DNA from: Campanula takesimana
Lineage: Eukaryota; Streptophyta; Magnoliopsida; Asterales; Campanulaceae
Direction: 5' to 3'
NCBI GenBank assembly: GCA_026119855.1
Contig: JAOWBW010000180.1
Coordinates: 1,240,001-1,304,000 of the forward strand
Length of the DNA stretch: 64,000 nucleotides
Under the pieces are notes generated by a model. The model did not search any database, was not told where the DNA came from, and was given only the letters and a program-made list of their open reading frames with translations. Of the stretch, positions 1-11,333 are shown piece by piece. Numbering within the stretch: position 1 is the stretch's first letter; every line of letters begins with the position of its first letter. A program made the position numbers and the translations under genes.

Positions 1-300
1 CACAATGCCCCCTAAATTGAAAGGTGGACATTCATTTAGAGATGGAGGTAGTAAAAGGTACTCCCTCTGTCCCATTTTTTAAGTGGATAAAAAGAATATT
101 TATACATCTTTGCCATTTAATTGTCTAAAAAATGAAACTTTTTCAGAAAATCCCCTAAATTGAAAATTGGACGTTCATTTAGGGACGGAGGTAGTAAAAC
201 ATACTCCCTCTATACCATAACAAAGGTTTATTTCCCTTTTGGCAGTCCCATGATACAAGTTACTTATTTCCCTTTTGGATGTCCCATTTCAAAGGCTACT
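1..300. repeat. Cluster of Stowaway-type MITE ends
   Basis: One complete element at 61-194 begins CTCCCTCTGTCCC and ends GGGACGGAGGTAG, flanked by TA on both sides. The right end of another lies at about 38-53 and a left end at about 204. These Tc1/mariner-type non-autonomous elements sit in the sequence downstream of exon 7 of the PHD gene, probably in an intron. Confidence 0.6.
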
Positions 301-934
301 ACCTAAAATGGAAACTTGAGAATATTTATTTATTTCATAAGACCCGCTTACCCACAAATAATAACAATCCACTTACTATTCGCTACCCAATATTTCCTAC
401 TTTACTTTTCATACTCACAACACCTACTCCACTATCAATATTATACCTAATTTTCCTTAATTCCCGCATTCATTCAATTTTAGTAAATCTTTATTGTGGG
501 ACCGAGGGGGTACAATATATTTATATCTGACCCTCATTCCACTTTCTCCTAAAAATGAAGGAAAGAAGATAATAAGGACAATGTGGATTGACCATTAAAA
601 TAACAAACCAATAAATGTCTCCAATTTATAATCAAAACACAGCCAGCTAAGTTACTGTAACTTCTAATCTCTCTTTTATTTTCTCTAACCAAACAACAAA
701 GTTTAGAGAAACTTTCCTTCCCTAGAGTTGGAATATTCACGCATATCATTTTCCGATCCTACCAAACATAGCTTAATCAATATGATTTTCATTGAAATGA
801 TGGTAAAAATAAAATTTATTGCGTAAAATATACATTTGAACAATTATTTTTCGTCCTGCCAAACAAAACTTAAACAAGTAATTCATAGGGTTTATAATAA
901 ATAAATGAGAATCTTCGTTCAGTATTAAAATAAC

Positions 935-2564
935 CTTTGTGGAAGGCCCTAGGACATCCATTACAAAGCAAGAGATTGTCGCCATCTTTACAAATGAAGC
1001 ACAGTTCATCATTTTCCTTGGTTGCACATTTGCGATTTTTTAACAACGATACGGCATATTCATGGAGAGACACCCCGTTTGAGGTGTATATGTAACAATA
1101 GCTGCAAAATGCGTAAAAAAAGACTTAGAAAATAATAAACGCAAGATTATAGCTTAAAGACTGAAAAAAAAACATTGCAAACAATTTTTTATGCAGAAAT
1201 AACTCACGGCTTTCTGCGTGTGGCCCAGCCAGCGTGAGCTTCAAATTGTGAAGCACTGACCTATTCATTAAGCATAAGTTATCGTAGCATCTTTTATACA
1301 GTTGAAAAGTCTTATATGGAGTATTTAAGAGAAGAAGTACCACAGAATTGCAGCACAGACAAAATATGCCAAATTCCTTCACATAGCCATCGAGCACTTT
1401 CTGTACAAATGAATTTGTTACATAGCAATTAAAATGATTATCTTCTATTGGCCTATTTAAGAGCAGCACTAACCTTTCCCCCAGAGTAGTATCCTACTTT
1501 AGTTCCATCAGGCAATCCGCCTTCCTCGAAAACCAATCTATGCATGTTCTGATCCCTAGATAAATGGACATCACAAGACAAAAGAAGTTACTTTCTAGAC
1601 GATTCTGGAGCAGCTTATCTCAAAAATAGGTCAAATCAGAAACTTACTTTTTTGTTATCTTCAATTCTCTTTTCTTTTGAGATGAAGTACTAGTGGAGGA
1701 TCTTGGTACAGAAGCTGATTTTATGACCCTGTGTTACCAAATGAAAATATTAGACGGAAACTATAATCACTCTCTTTCTTTTCTTCTTCCAGACAGAAAC
1801 TAATTATAAGAAAGATTAAATCAACAATTCAAATAAAAAAGACATCGACAAAAAAACTAACTTTCTCTTTCTCTTTTTCTCATTATTTTTTGGAGTTATG
1901 GCATGCAATGTAGCACTTGCCGATGGCTCAGAGACCACAGCGCTTTTTGATGTCCTGAAAATCACCCAAATAAACCACATAAAATTGGGCATCACAAAGA
2001 TAAAAACATAGAACTCTGATTCCTGCTAAACAACAAAGTATGGTGCTGTTTTTTTTCTCAAATATGTGAGAAGAGCAGAATACTGAATCCATAAGATACA
2101 TCTGAAGCTGAATTCTGAATTCTGAATTATTGAAACTCTCTGATGTTTTAACTGCACGTATGTCTGGATATACGTGTACACCTATTTTAATCTCCTAAAA
2201 TTAAAAGGTATAAAATCCAATAACATCAATGAACCTTTCCAAGTGAAAAATCAGGTGGAGATCCTACCAAATTAAACCTACTAACTAAGAGAATGATTAA
2301 AGATTACCATTTTCACAAGTTGATTCACTATACTTGCAATTAATAAATTTCCCAAACCTTTTAATGGGAGAAAGAATCTAAAATTCAAACCCCAGATTTA
2401 CAATCCTTCCCTATTGAGTGTTTCCCAACCAGATTCAAAATCTAGTTCCAAATTCATCTCACAAATAACATGCAAAGAATCAAACTATGAGAAATCATGA
2501 ATTAACTAATAATTAAAACTAACCAATCACAAATGAGTGTTTCCTCAAACCTCCGATTCCCCAT
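935..2564 (-). CDS. PHD-finger protein with Tify/Jas TPL-binding domain, 5' part (7 exons)
   Basis: Putative chromatin or transcription regulator. Seven exons on the minus strand join in frame with GT..AG borders: 2564-2551 (ATG), 1954-1862, 1728-1648, 1555-1474, 1400-1341, 1260-1208 and 1101-935. Together they give about 183 residues. In order one sees a basic Ser/Lys-rich N-terminus, the motif LVFEEGGLPDGTKVGYYSGG, a Cys-rich segment FCLCCNSVV, the block QFEAHAGWATRRKP, then TSNGVSLHE and the first half of a PHD finger (CFIC, then CNGC, then FH). This order is the one known from plant proteins combining the TPL-binding (TDBD) domain with PHD, which are often followed by an acetyltransferase-like domain. 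The exon carrying the last PHD cysteines is not found in 1-934, so the gene either continues off the left edge or is truncated. The start is chosen because exon 1 splices in phase 2 into exon 2. The gtttga donor of exon 1 is weak. Confidence 0.78.
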
Positions 2565-2850
2565 TGTTTATTTCACCGCGGAAGAGAGAGAGGGATCGAA
2601 TCAGATCTGGTGGAACAAGATTGAGATATCCAGTTACGGATATTAAAGTAATCTTGGGAAAGGTGAGGGCGGAGATGTCAGGCTGACCGGCTGCGGGAAG
2701 AACAAGGGGTCAAACAGGGAATGTGAGGCCGGAGTCTTAGGCTTGTCTCTAGTCGACAGAGAATGGGCAGCTCCAAGGGAGATGAATGTAGGGGTTAGTG
2801 GAGGCTGGCGTTGGGGTGGAGAAAGTGACAACTTATGTAGAGGGTTTCAA
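2565..2850 (-). promoter_or_regulatory. Likely 5' UTR / proximal promoter of the PHD gene
   Basis: Pyrimidine-rich on the gene strand, with CT tracts just before the start codon and higher GC than the surroundings. Overlapping small ORFs here do not look coding. No convincing TATA box was found, so the transcription start is not assigned. Confidence 0.35.
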
Positions 2851-3540
2851 GGCTTTTAACGTATCTAAGGGGCAAACATGGAAATATGACGTTACTCTAG
2901 GGATAAGTTGTCCCAAAACAAACAAATTCAAATTCAAATATTCAGAATCCTTACATCCAAGTAATAAGTTGCATTTAAGCTCAATTCAGATCTAAATTTC
3001 AAAAGAAGAAACAAACACACTAATTGATTCCAAGTCTGAAATAATAAAGAATGGGCCATTAAGTGGCCCAACTAAGTGAAAACAAAACAACACCTAATAC
3101 AATCAAATATAAAAGATAAACATGCATATTAGATCCAGACTATAGCGAATAATTTCGGAAATCGTCCTTATTTCAGGCATTGTCCAAGAGAGACTAATCG
3201 CGAGTGAGAAAGAAAGGTGTCGCAGGAACTGGGTAGTCTTATTGGGAATTCTAATCCACTTGAAACTTGATTTATGGGAGCAACCAGGTCAGTGTATACG
3301 GTCTTATTTAGATTCTAGCTGTTTTTTGAATTACCGATTTGGAATCCTTAGAAAATGATTCAAGCAATGAAACACAAAAATCTTTAGAAAATGGTTCTAG
3401 CACTCGCATGCTAAATGGTCCAATGTTAGATTGATAACAATGACCAATATTTCCGTTGTAATAACTAACCAGAGGATATAATGATATACTAAAGTCTAGC
3501 TTCCCTGGACTGGAGAACATGGTTTCGTTGAGTATCATGC
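2851..3540. other. No recognisable feature
   Basis: AT-rich intergenic sequence. I see no conserved ORF, terminal repeat or RNA gene. Confidence 0.5.
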
Positions 3541-3542
3541 TA

Positions 3543-3793
3543 CTCCCTCCGTCCCAAAATAATCTTCCCACTTCTTTTGCCGTTACTACGAATGAATTTT
3601 GAGCAATAATTCTAGGTTGATTTACTTATCCTCATGAAAATCTAAAACTTGTCATTGATAATATTGTTGATGGTGTATCAATAACAAGTTTTAGATATTC
3701 ATTAGCATATTTACATCAACCTAAAATTATTGTGCAAAGTTCATTAGTAGTAAAGGCAAAAAAAGAGAGAAGATCATTTTGGGAGGGAGAGGG
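3543..3793. mobile_element. Stowaway MITE (about 251 bp)
   Basis: Starts CTCCCTCCGTCCCAAAAT and ends with its imperfect complement (ATTTTGGGAGGGAGAGGG). It is flanked by TA (3541-3542 and 3794-3795). The arms continue pairing into the centre, giving a long foldback. Confidence 0.75.
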
Positions 3794-3795
3794 TA

Positions 3796-4165
3796 TTATG
3801 GATCTTTGGTTTTCCACCTCGACTAAAGTATCAGCCCTGTTGAAGTTTGCTACAAAGGGTCACAAGTGCAATTGTGAAAAGGCAGTCCAAAATTTTACCG
3901 AGTCGTCTGTATATCTAGTTTTTTTTTTTTCGGGGTACTTTGGATATTCTACGACTTAATGGAGTATTGTAGAGTAGGATAGAATAATTTAGAGTGGACG
4001 TAATATGCTGGATTTGTATAAAATGTTAGATAAACATAGGAGCTAAGGATGTAGAAGTATATAAATAGGATAGGCCACATTTCTAACAAAGCACCTTCAA
4101 AAGCAACAAACACTAACTCGTTTGGTCTCTTTTGTTGATCTTCCTTCTAGATTGGTGCCTTCAAA
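3796..4165. other. No recognisable feature
   Basis: AT-rich sequence with one poly-T run near 3920. No gene supported. Confidence 0.4.
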
Positions 4166-4167
4166 AG

Positions 4168-4286
4168 CAGCCTCTTGCATTGATGCAAGGTAAGGTTTTA
4201 TGGTTTGCCTACATTTTACTCTTGTGGTGGCGACCCTTCCCCGAATCCTTGCTGCGCGGGGACGCGTTGTGCACCGGGCTCCTTTT
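4168..4286 (+). mobile_element. 5'-truncated Au-type SINE
   Basis: The body matches the family pattern from memory: GCCTCTTGCA, then a GGTAAGG segment, CCCTTCCCCG, a GCGCGGGGACG stretch and finally GCACCGGGCTCC followed by T. The tRNA-like 5' half with A and B boxes is missing, as expected for truncated reverse transcription. Confidence 0.7.
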
Positions 4287-4643
4287 CATAAGAAAAGAAG
4301 ATTATATTAGAAGAAAGTCAAAGTACGAAAGGATGGACAAGGGGTCTATCTAGTATGAAAAAAGAAATAGTAAGAAACAATTACATAAGAAATTAAATTA
4401 CGAAATCATTACTACTCAGACTTTCTTCAAATCATTCAGCGACACACCTTTGAAGGCACCATTGGAATACGCTTAAAAAGAAGCTAGAGATGTCACTTTT
4501 CCAAACAATAGATGCTTCGATAAGTAACAATTATTAGTTTTTCTAGCATTTCTCTCAAATTAAAGACACCAACATACTAAAAAACCCCACAATCTCATTA
4601 TCATCTCGCATCACCTGCTTTACCAAAGCCTCTGAACTGAATA
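4287..4643. other. No recognisable feature
   Basis: AT-rich spacer between the truncated SINE and a MITE; nothing supported. Confidence 0.4.
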
Positions 4644-5218
4644 CTCCCTCCATCCCATTTGAAAGTTTCCATTTAGCCATTTTGGTTGTCTCATTGGAAA
4701 GTCATGTTTCAAGAAATGGGAATTTATAATACTTCTTTATTAAATGGCACCGACTTGTCATTCTCACAACAATTATGCGCTTACTATGTTGTACCCCACT
4801 TTCTCTCTCATGCCTCACTTTTCATACTAACAACACCACTCTACTGTTAATATTGTACTCCCTCCGTCCCAATTTAAGTTTCTTAGTTTGACTTTGCACG
4901 CTTATTAAGATACCAATTTAAAATGGTTAAACAATTATAGAGGGTTAACATTACAATTGTCCAAAACAATATTCATAAATCAAGTGGGTGAAAAATAGGC
5001 TAGGTAACAATGGTTTTTTTTTTTTTTTTGGTTGTAATATTATAAAGTTAAGAGGATAAAATAGTTCAAATGCTTATTAAGTAAAGCAAAGTAAGAAGCT
5101 TATAGTGGGACAGAGCGAAAAGGAAATTAAGAAGCTCAAATTGGGATGGAGGGAGTACACTTCTCCTCAAGTGTTGTTCTCAAAAAGAAATGGGAACTTT
5201 AAAATGGGACAAAGTAAG
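4644..5218. mobile_element. Outer Stowaway MITE interrupted by a second one
   Basis: Left end CTCCCTCCATCCCATTTGAAAG pairs with a right end ...TTTAAAATGGGACAAAGTAAG, with TA at 4642-4643 and 5219-5220. The insertion at 4858-5155 splits it. Confidence 0.6.
4858..5155. mobile_element. Inner Stowaway MITE
   Basis: CTCCCTCCGTCCCAATTTAA at the left pairs with AAATTGGGATGGAGGGAG at the right. TA target duplication at 4856-4857 and 5156-5157. It lies inside the element spanning 4644-5218, so it inserted later. Confidence 0.75.
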
Positions 5219-5220
5219 TA

Positions 5221-5774
5221 ATGAAGAAAAGAAGAAATAGAACCCAAGCTCACCCACCTTTCTCCTGCCACCTCAAGGAAACGATTCTACATATACCAAC
5301 CAATGCTACAATAAAGAAAGAGGTGATCATGTGACTCATCTGATTCTCTAGCAATTCACACACTAATTCGGCGATCTACATTAGTAGGCCTATGAGTTTA
5401 CAATTCGTATTAGTCTCGAGTTTATTAAGAACTAAAAGCCACATAAATGCCCAAATCTTGAAAGGGGTTTCCGACTTCAAAACGTAAGAAGTGAGGGGAA
5501 AAGAAGACGGAGTGGGGGCTCCTAATCAAAAGATTTACAAGAAAACTTCATGAGACCTTCGAAACCCAAACCAGAGACAAACGAACCAAAGATAAAGGAG
5601 AAATAAGAAAACCAACAAACGCAAATTTCCAATCATGTAGATTGCTTCGGGTATATAAATGTTCAAAGAAATTATATCATGTTCCTCCCCAAGCACCCGA
5701 AACTCAGAATAGGTGACTAATTAAGCACGAATTACCTACCCAAATATCTTCATATAAACAAATGTAAGCTCCAT
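5221..5774. other. No recognisable feature
   Basis: AT-rich intergenic sequence without a supported gene. Confidence 0.4.
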
Positions 5775-5960
5775 AAAAAAATGAAGCCCGTTGCACTAAG
5801 CATCCCCGCGTAGCAAGGGTGGGAAGGGTCTCCACCGCAAGGGTGAAAGATACGCGAACCTTATCATGCATACATGCAAGAGGCTACTTCTAGGACTTGA
5901 ACCCATGACCTCAAGGTCACATCGCAACACCTCAACTTGTGCGCCAAGGCTACCCTTCTT
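5775..5960 (-). mobile_element. Au-type SINE, near full length
   Basis: Read on the minus strand it starts with GGTAGCCTTGGCGCACAAG (A-box region), has GGGTTCAAGTCCTAG (B-box region), then GCCTCTTGCATG, GGAGACCCTTCCC and GCAACGGGCTTCATTTTTTT. This is the order of the tRNA-derived Au SINE family. I did not find a clear target duplication. Confidence 0.75.
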
Positions 5961-5999
5961 AAATAGAGAAGAGGGTCGAAATGTGAGTTCCATTACCTA

Positions 6000-6710
6000 C
6001 CTTTAATAAAGAAGATAGTAGAACATAGGGCAACGTTGATGTATAAATTTCCACGGCCTTTTGTGAGATCCTAATAAACCACTGAAGAAGCATCCCAACC
6101 ATCGCGTTGTCCCGAACTTGCTCTTAATCACTTTATGCCAAATAGTTTAAGGTTCTCGAAAAGCCTCAAAGTCATTTACTCACTGAGGAGATAGTTCTAC
6201 AGATCACATTCCCTAAAGCCAGGCCACCCTCCTCTTTAGGCTGATACACTTTACCCCCACACCACTAGAAGATGATCTTTTTCTCCTTTCGTAAGCCTTT
6301 CCACAGAAAATTTGTGATTGCCTCCTTAGTAGTTTATGCCATACTAATTGGAACTTTAAAAATAGAGAGATAATAAAGTGGAATGCTAAAAAGACAAGCT
6401 TGCAACAAAGTAAAGCGTCCTTCCAGAAAAAATAAGCATGTATTCCACTAGCAAAATGTTTATTAACTCTCTCAACCACTAGGTCCCAAAAAAATATCTG
6501 CCCAGAATGACCACCCAAAAGAACCGCAAGATAAGATAGAGGCTAAGGAGGGAACTTGACAACACCCTTATTTTCTCATCACTTTGAAAAATCCTCAACA
6601 ATCTCAATTGCGCTCAATGTCGCATCAATACCTTGCCTGCCACCAACAAAAGCAATTTGTGCTTCGGAAACAATATAATCCAACACCAACCCTAGACTAA
6701 GCGACAACAC
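6000..6710 (-). pseudogene. LINE (L1-type) reverse-transcriptase fragment
   Basis: Two decayed blocks of non-LTR retrotransposon polymerase. At 6590-6700 the minus strand encodes VSEAQIAFVGGRQGIDATLS, resembling the conserved RT segment with QxAFVxGRQ. At about 6518-6050 there are WHKLLRRQSQIFCGK-like and GGLALGN-like stretches, then WLG and a segment ending PWKFIHQ, typical of the region after the RT core. Stops and frameshifts occur, and the part between the blocks is deleted. It ends just upstream (in its own orientation) of the SINE at 5775-5960. Confidence 0.55.
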
Positions 6711-6719
6711 CTTAGTTGG

Positions 6720-8107
6720 TCAAGATTAACAAGCACTTGGTTACTTATCTGTCCTCTTTAGTGTTTTATTCATTCAAACTTGGTGCCTTTAAATAGGACC
6801 TGAAAGTACAAGTGATGGTGTTGTCATTTTTTAGTGCATTGTCTTGGTGTAATTAAAGGTGTGGTATGTTGTATATAGTGATTATTATTCTATTGCATGC
6901 TTTGTTTCGTATTTGTTGCATATACATGCATACACACACATATATATATATACATATACATATACAAACACAATCATTTTGTTCTATTTAACCAATTTCC
7001 GTCCACTTTCAATTGCCACATGTTTCGCCGTTTCTGAGTACCTCTCTCCCGCCTCTCGCCTTTTGCCTTTAATAATTGGGTTTGATACAATGTTTTGAAG
7101 ATGGATACTGAAAAATGATTATTTTGGTGAAACAATCAGCGCACTCCAACTGAGAAGGCACCAGTGATCTGCATCTATCTAGCATGTGCAGTTTAATAAT
7201 CAAACTCTGGTGAACGCACCGACGATGGGACACATGGGAAGATTTCAGTGATGGAATATGCGCAGGGATGGTCAACTAGACAGTGCGAATATTTCAGTAT
7301 AAAAAACGAAGTATACGACTAAAAACTGAAAACAAACGTTTTCAATTGGAGCTTTGATGTTCATTGAACATTCTGGCGAACGCGCTAACATTCTGTCGAA
7401 CGCGCTGACGCATGGGCCACATGGGAGGATTTCGACGATGGAATCACGGCGGGGATAGTCACCTAGAAGGTGAATTTTTCAATATAAAAGTCAACTAAGC
7501 CAACATTTTCAACCGGTGGAACTTTGATATTCACTAAAACTAATACCCTAGAAGATTTTGCACATGTATGGAATTTCACATGTATAATAGTATATAGCTA
7601 ATACCTAAATAAATACACAACTATAGAATTCTACTCCACTATATTAAAATTATTTTATCTAGGGATTAGGTTATATTTTTATTATCAATTAATTAAAGCA
7701 TTTTAATGTTTAACTTTGAATAAAAAAATCCATGTATTGCTGGATTGAAATCCTTCTTAGTCGTATCCATATATTACAAAATAAGGAAAATGCTGAACCC
7801 GATCCTCCGATCCATACCCGCAGCCGATCCTTTTCGTTGAGTCTGGTAATATTGACAGTGCCTATAGTGTCACACTCAAGGTAGAGCATGTTTGCACACC
7901 AAAACTGAGTTTTGGAAACTGATCTCAACTTTGAAAGCAAGCCAGTTATAAGTTACTTGAACACATCTCATACAGAAAACAGCAAAGGTGAGAGAAACTT
8001 AAGGATGAGACTCCGCGATTGATCAGCTAAATACACTCTTTGATATTCCCACTTTTTAAACACTGTATATGCAATGTGTTCACACTTCATGCATCTGAAT
8101 ATTTAAG
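6720..8107. other. Non-coding; imperfect direct duplication at 7205-7300 and 7395-7490
   Basis: A segment with GAACGC..., GGGACACATGGGAAGATTTC and a GGATGGTCAACTAGA-like tail recurs about 190 bp later. A CA/TA microsatellite lies at about 6930-6970. No gene or RNA recognised. Confidence 0.45.
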
Positions 8108-8115
8108 TTAGAAGC

Positions 8116-8851
8116 TAGGGGTGTAAATGGTTCGGTTTGGTTCGGTCTCGGCCATTTTAGAGACCGAACCACTAGTCATCGGTTTGGGAAAATTCCAGAC
8201 CGAACCGAACCACGAAAAAGTTCAAACCAAACCAAACCGCCGTGGTTTGGTTCGGTTTGGCTCAGGACGCGGTTCAGTAATATGGTTCAGACTGCGGTTT
8301 AGACAGTGGTTCAGACTGTGGTCTAGATAGTGGTTCAAACCACCATTCAGACCGAGGTTCATATGACGATTCAAATCATGGTATAGACTTTGTTGAAAAG
8401 AGAAAATCCGTAGGAAGAAGAATATTTAACGAGTAAAAAAGCCGAATGAAGTGAACACACTGCAGAATGTTGTTAACTATGTGCCTCACTGAAATGAATA
8501 TTGAATAAGATGCAAAGCGAGATTTAAGAATAGTCTAATGCAATGTAGTTTTAAAAAACAAAATAAAAAAAAAATCAAAGGTGGATGTTATTTGACATAC
8601 AAATATATGACTAATATATGCGGTTTGACGGTTAGGTCTAGTGGTTCGGTCATGGTTTGGTTTGGTTTTGTTCGGTCTGGTTTGGTCTGTAGGGGTCAGA
8701 CCACACACCAAACCGAACCACGTGGTTTACCTATTTTTGAGACCGAACCGAACCACTCGTGCTTAAAAACCAAACCAGACCGTATGGTTTCGTTTGGTTT
8801 GGTTCGGTTCAGTCCCAAATCGCGGTCTGGACCGAACCACTGACACCCCTA
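8116..8851. mobile_element. Non-autonomous hAT-type element (736 bp)
   Basis: Ends TAGGGGTGTAAATGG and GACACCCCTA are inverted. Flanks TTAGAAGC (8108-8115) and ATAGAAGC (8852-8859) match in seven of eight bases, fitting the 8-bp hAT target duplication. Both subterminal regions are packed with GGTTCGGTTTGG motifs in opposite orientation. The ORFs inside are read-throughs of these repeats and no transposase is present. Confidence 0.75.
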
Positions 8852-8895
8852 ATAGAAGCCCCATATTTGTTATACTTTGTTAGAGATAAATGGTA

Positions 8896-8975
8896 TTCGC
8901 CATGTCCCAAAATGAATACCCATTTTGGCTCTTGATCAAGAGCGAAATTGAACATTCATTTTGGGACATTGGCAG
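8896..8975. mobile_element. 80-bp palindromic mini-MITE
   Basis: An almost perfect hairpin centred on CTCTTGATCAAGAG, with arms containing ATGTCCCAAAATGAAT and its complement. TA at 8894-8895 and 8976-8977 suggests a shortened Stowaway-like element. Confidence 0.55.
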
Positions 8976-8979
8976 TACA

Positions 8980-10279
8980 AATGAATTGAATAACTCCCCA
9001 GTCATTTCAAATAGCTTCTCATAATCCTATTCTGATTTTTCCTTAGGAAACTCCAGATCTAACAAGAAAGTGACCTGAATAGTTGATACACAATTTGTAA
9101 GCACCAGAAGCATATGTAAATCTAATATGTACTAGAGAAGGAATTGTGGAGAGAAGGAATTGTGGCAAACATTTAGTTGTCATGGAGAACAGTAGTACAA
9201 AGCCACCGAACGCATGTTCCTCGCAACCAGTGTAGTAGTTGCTGCAATTGCGTTTTAAAATAATTGGCCAAGTGAAGTGAAGGCCATGAAATTATATGAG
9301 AAGATAATGGAGAACTGGTTTTGCAAAATGGATTAGGATGGGTTTTTGTAAAGACCCTAGTAATTAAAATTCTAGAACTTTGAAATCTTCAAATTTATAA
9401 AGAAGACTATAAATCTTAGACGGGGCACTACTTTTTGTGAAGGTATCCACACGTAATTGGGAAATATGATTTTTAACCTAACATTGTGGGCCTTCAAATC
9501 CCATTTTTATGAAAACGGGAGACACATAAGCTATTATGTTTTCAAATTCCATAGAGACTGGGAGACGTTAATGTGTTTTTCAAAAGAAAAAATCTTCCAA
9601 ACATATTTCAAAGGATTGAAATCTCACTCTTAGTGGCACAGTATAATCTATGTTCTACATGTTTAAGGTCTATCGCATCCAAAATGCCCATATTAGTTAA
9701 GTCAACTAAACAATAATTCTAATTAACCGGGGTTGGCAACACAAATGCTCTGCTCCGTTCAAAGCAAGATGATCAAATGACCCAAACTAACAGATGCCCA
9801 GATATGGTCATACCTCTCTAAATTGTTGTCGTTAATCTCTCCCCAATCCTACTCCTAGCTCTTTGATGTTGATACTATCACTCTTCCATATGCGAGCACT
9901 AAATGGTTTTAAGTTATACAGGTCAAACCATCAAACGATTTTCTCTCGTTATATTAGAAGACTAATACTTAATTGCTAATCCGTTTGCTTAGAGTATCAA
10001 CAAATAGGCTACCCTATGTTAACATGTTTTAATTTCCAAAATTTGATTTAACAGTAACTTTTCAACTCTATTTACTACTTGCGAAACAGGGTAAGGGCTT
10101 TTCATACAACAAACATCACAAACAAAAACAATACACTGGGATGTGCTCTACTGAACTTAATCTCTTTCGTGAAAATAAACTGCAAGTTTAATGAGTAAAA
10201 ATTGTATTACCTCCATAGTTTATTCAAAAGCAAGTGACCAATATCAGTCTGATAATTTCGCCTAATGTTTCCATTGATG
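8980..10279. other. No recognisable feature
   Basis: About 1.3 kb of AT-rich sequence. No conserved ORF, RNA gene or clear terminal repeat was seen. Confidence 0.45.
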
Positions 10280-10627
10280 TCAACTCAAATCTTCTTTGAC
10301 ATCTCCATTTCCAGCTTCTTTTCGGAGACTATCACCCTCATCATCTATCTTCAAATGGCCATCCACCTCCAGCACCTTAGGTTTCAATGCTGAATCCACT
10401 ATCAATTTAGTCTTAGCCCCCTTGTCTCCGGCCATTTGGACTTTTTCTTCATCTTCAGGTGGTGGCGTCACCTCCAAATAATCAAGATCGTCTACCTCCA
10501 CAAGACACTGCACGGTAGGTTTCACTACTGAACGAGTAAACCTCCTGGGAGTTGCCACCACCACCACTGCCGCATCAATTCTTGCTTCAACCACGCCATC
10601 AACAGATTTCCCCTCCGGCGACGTCAT
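10280..10627 (-). CDS. Orphan exon-like ORF, hypothetical
   Basis: From the ATG at 10627 the minus strand encodes about 115 residues beginning MTSPEGKSVDG. The composition is protein-like: an acidic/proline patch EVTPPPEDEEK, a basic TPRRFTRS motif and a charged C-terminus. It is clearly GC-richer than its flanks. The RRFTRS motif recalls N-termini of some TPL-binding-domain/PHD proteins, but the PHD gene at 935-2564 has its own start, so a link is speculative. Downstream exons were not recognised. It could be the first exon of an unrecognised gene or a gene fragment. Confidence 0.35.
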   Translation of the reverse strand: MTSPEGKSVDGVVEARIDAAVVVVATPRRFTRSVVKPTVQCLVEVDDLDYLEVTPPPEDEEKVQMAGDKGAKTKLIVDSALKPKVLEVDGHLKIDDEGDSLRKEAGNGDVKEDLS

Positions 10628-10689
10628 CTCCACCGTTAACCACCACCAGGTTGCGGATTGAGTTCGACCCAATGATCCGCAATTCAACT

Positions 10690-11324
10690 GGGACTGAGCC
10701 TACAATACCAACAAGATAGATCTATAGGTTGATATTGAAAGACATGGAGTAAAGAATTTAGGATTTGTATTGTGGAGTTGGTAAACACCTTCAGTCAAAT
10801 CTAACCCTTGATTTCCCACACATCAAGACGGAAAGGGAGGAGCGTGTGCGCGTGTATTGCCCGGAGTGGGTGGACAAAACTGTAATTAATCGAGTATACC
10901 CCCAATTATTTCAAAACCTAATTTTGTTTTTCTTGCGATCTATTGATTTTTTGAATTTTGACCAAACATTAGTGTCAATCTAATCATTACAACAAAATTC
11001 TATAATGTGTTATTGATAAATAATTTAATGATTAATCAATTACAAATTTTTAGAATTTCATTAAAATGATCAGATTGACACTAGTGTTTGGTCAAAGTTT
11101 ATTTTTATTGACTAAGAAAAAAACAAAATTTGACTATCTTTCTGGGACAGATGAGTATTATCTTAAAACCGATGAACCGGCTTTCAGAGTATATATCACA
11201 TAGTTTTCAAAATTCGGGTGGAGGATGTCTAAGCATTCTTTAAAACGAGAAATCTATATGTTCAAAACCGAAAAAAATAAATAAATAAATATTAGGTAGT
11301 GACTCTCGTGTAGTTCCCGTATAG
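10690..11324. other. Probable upstream region of the 10.3 kb ORF; otherwise empty
   Basis: Two near-complementary arms (ATTTTGACCAAACATTAGTG at about 10954 and ACACTAGTGTTTGGTCAAAG at about 11080) form a small inverted repeat, perhaps a MITE. Nothing else is supported. Confidence 0.4.
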
Positions 11325-11333
11325 TTAAGTTAA

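Noticed and set aside
2643..2831. 62-residue Pro/Ser-rich ORF on the minus strand
   Set aside because: Falls in the CT-rich region upstream of the PHD start codon and is not needed by the phase-consistent gene model.
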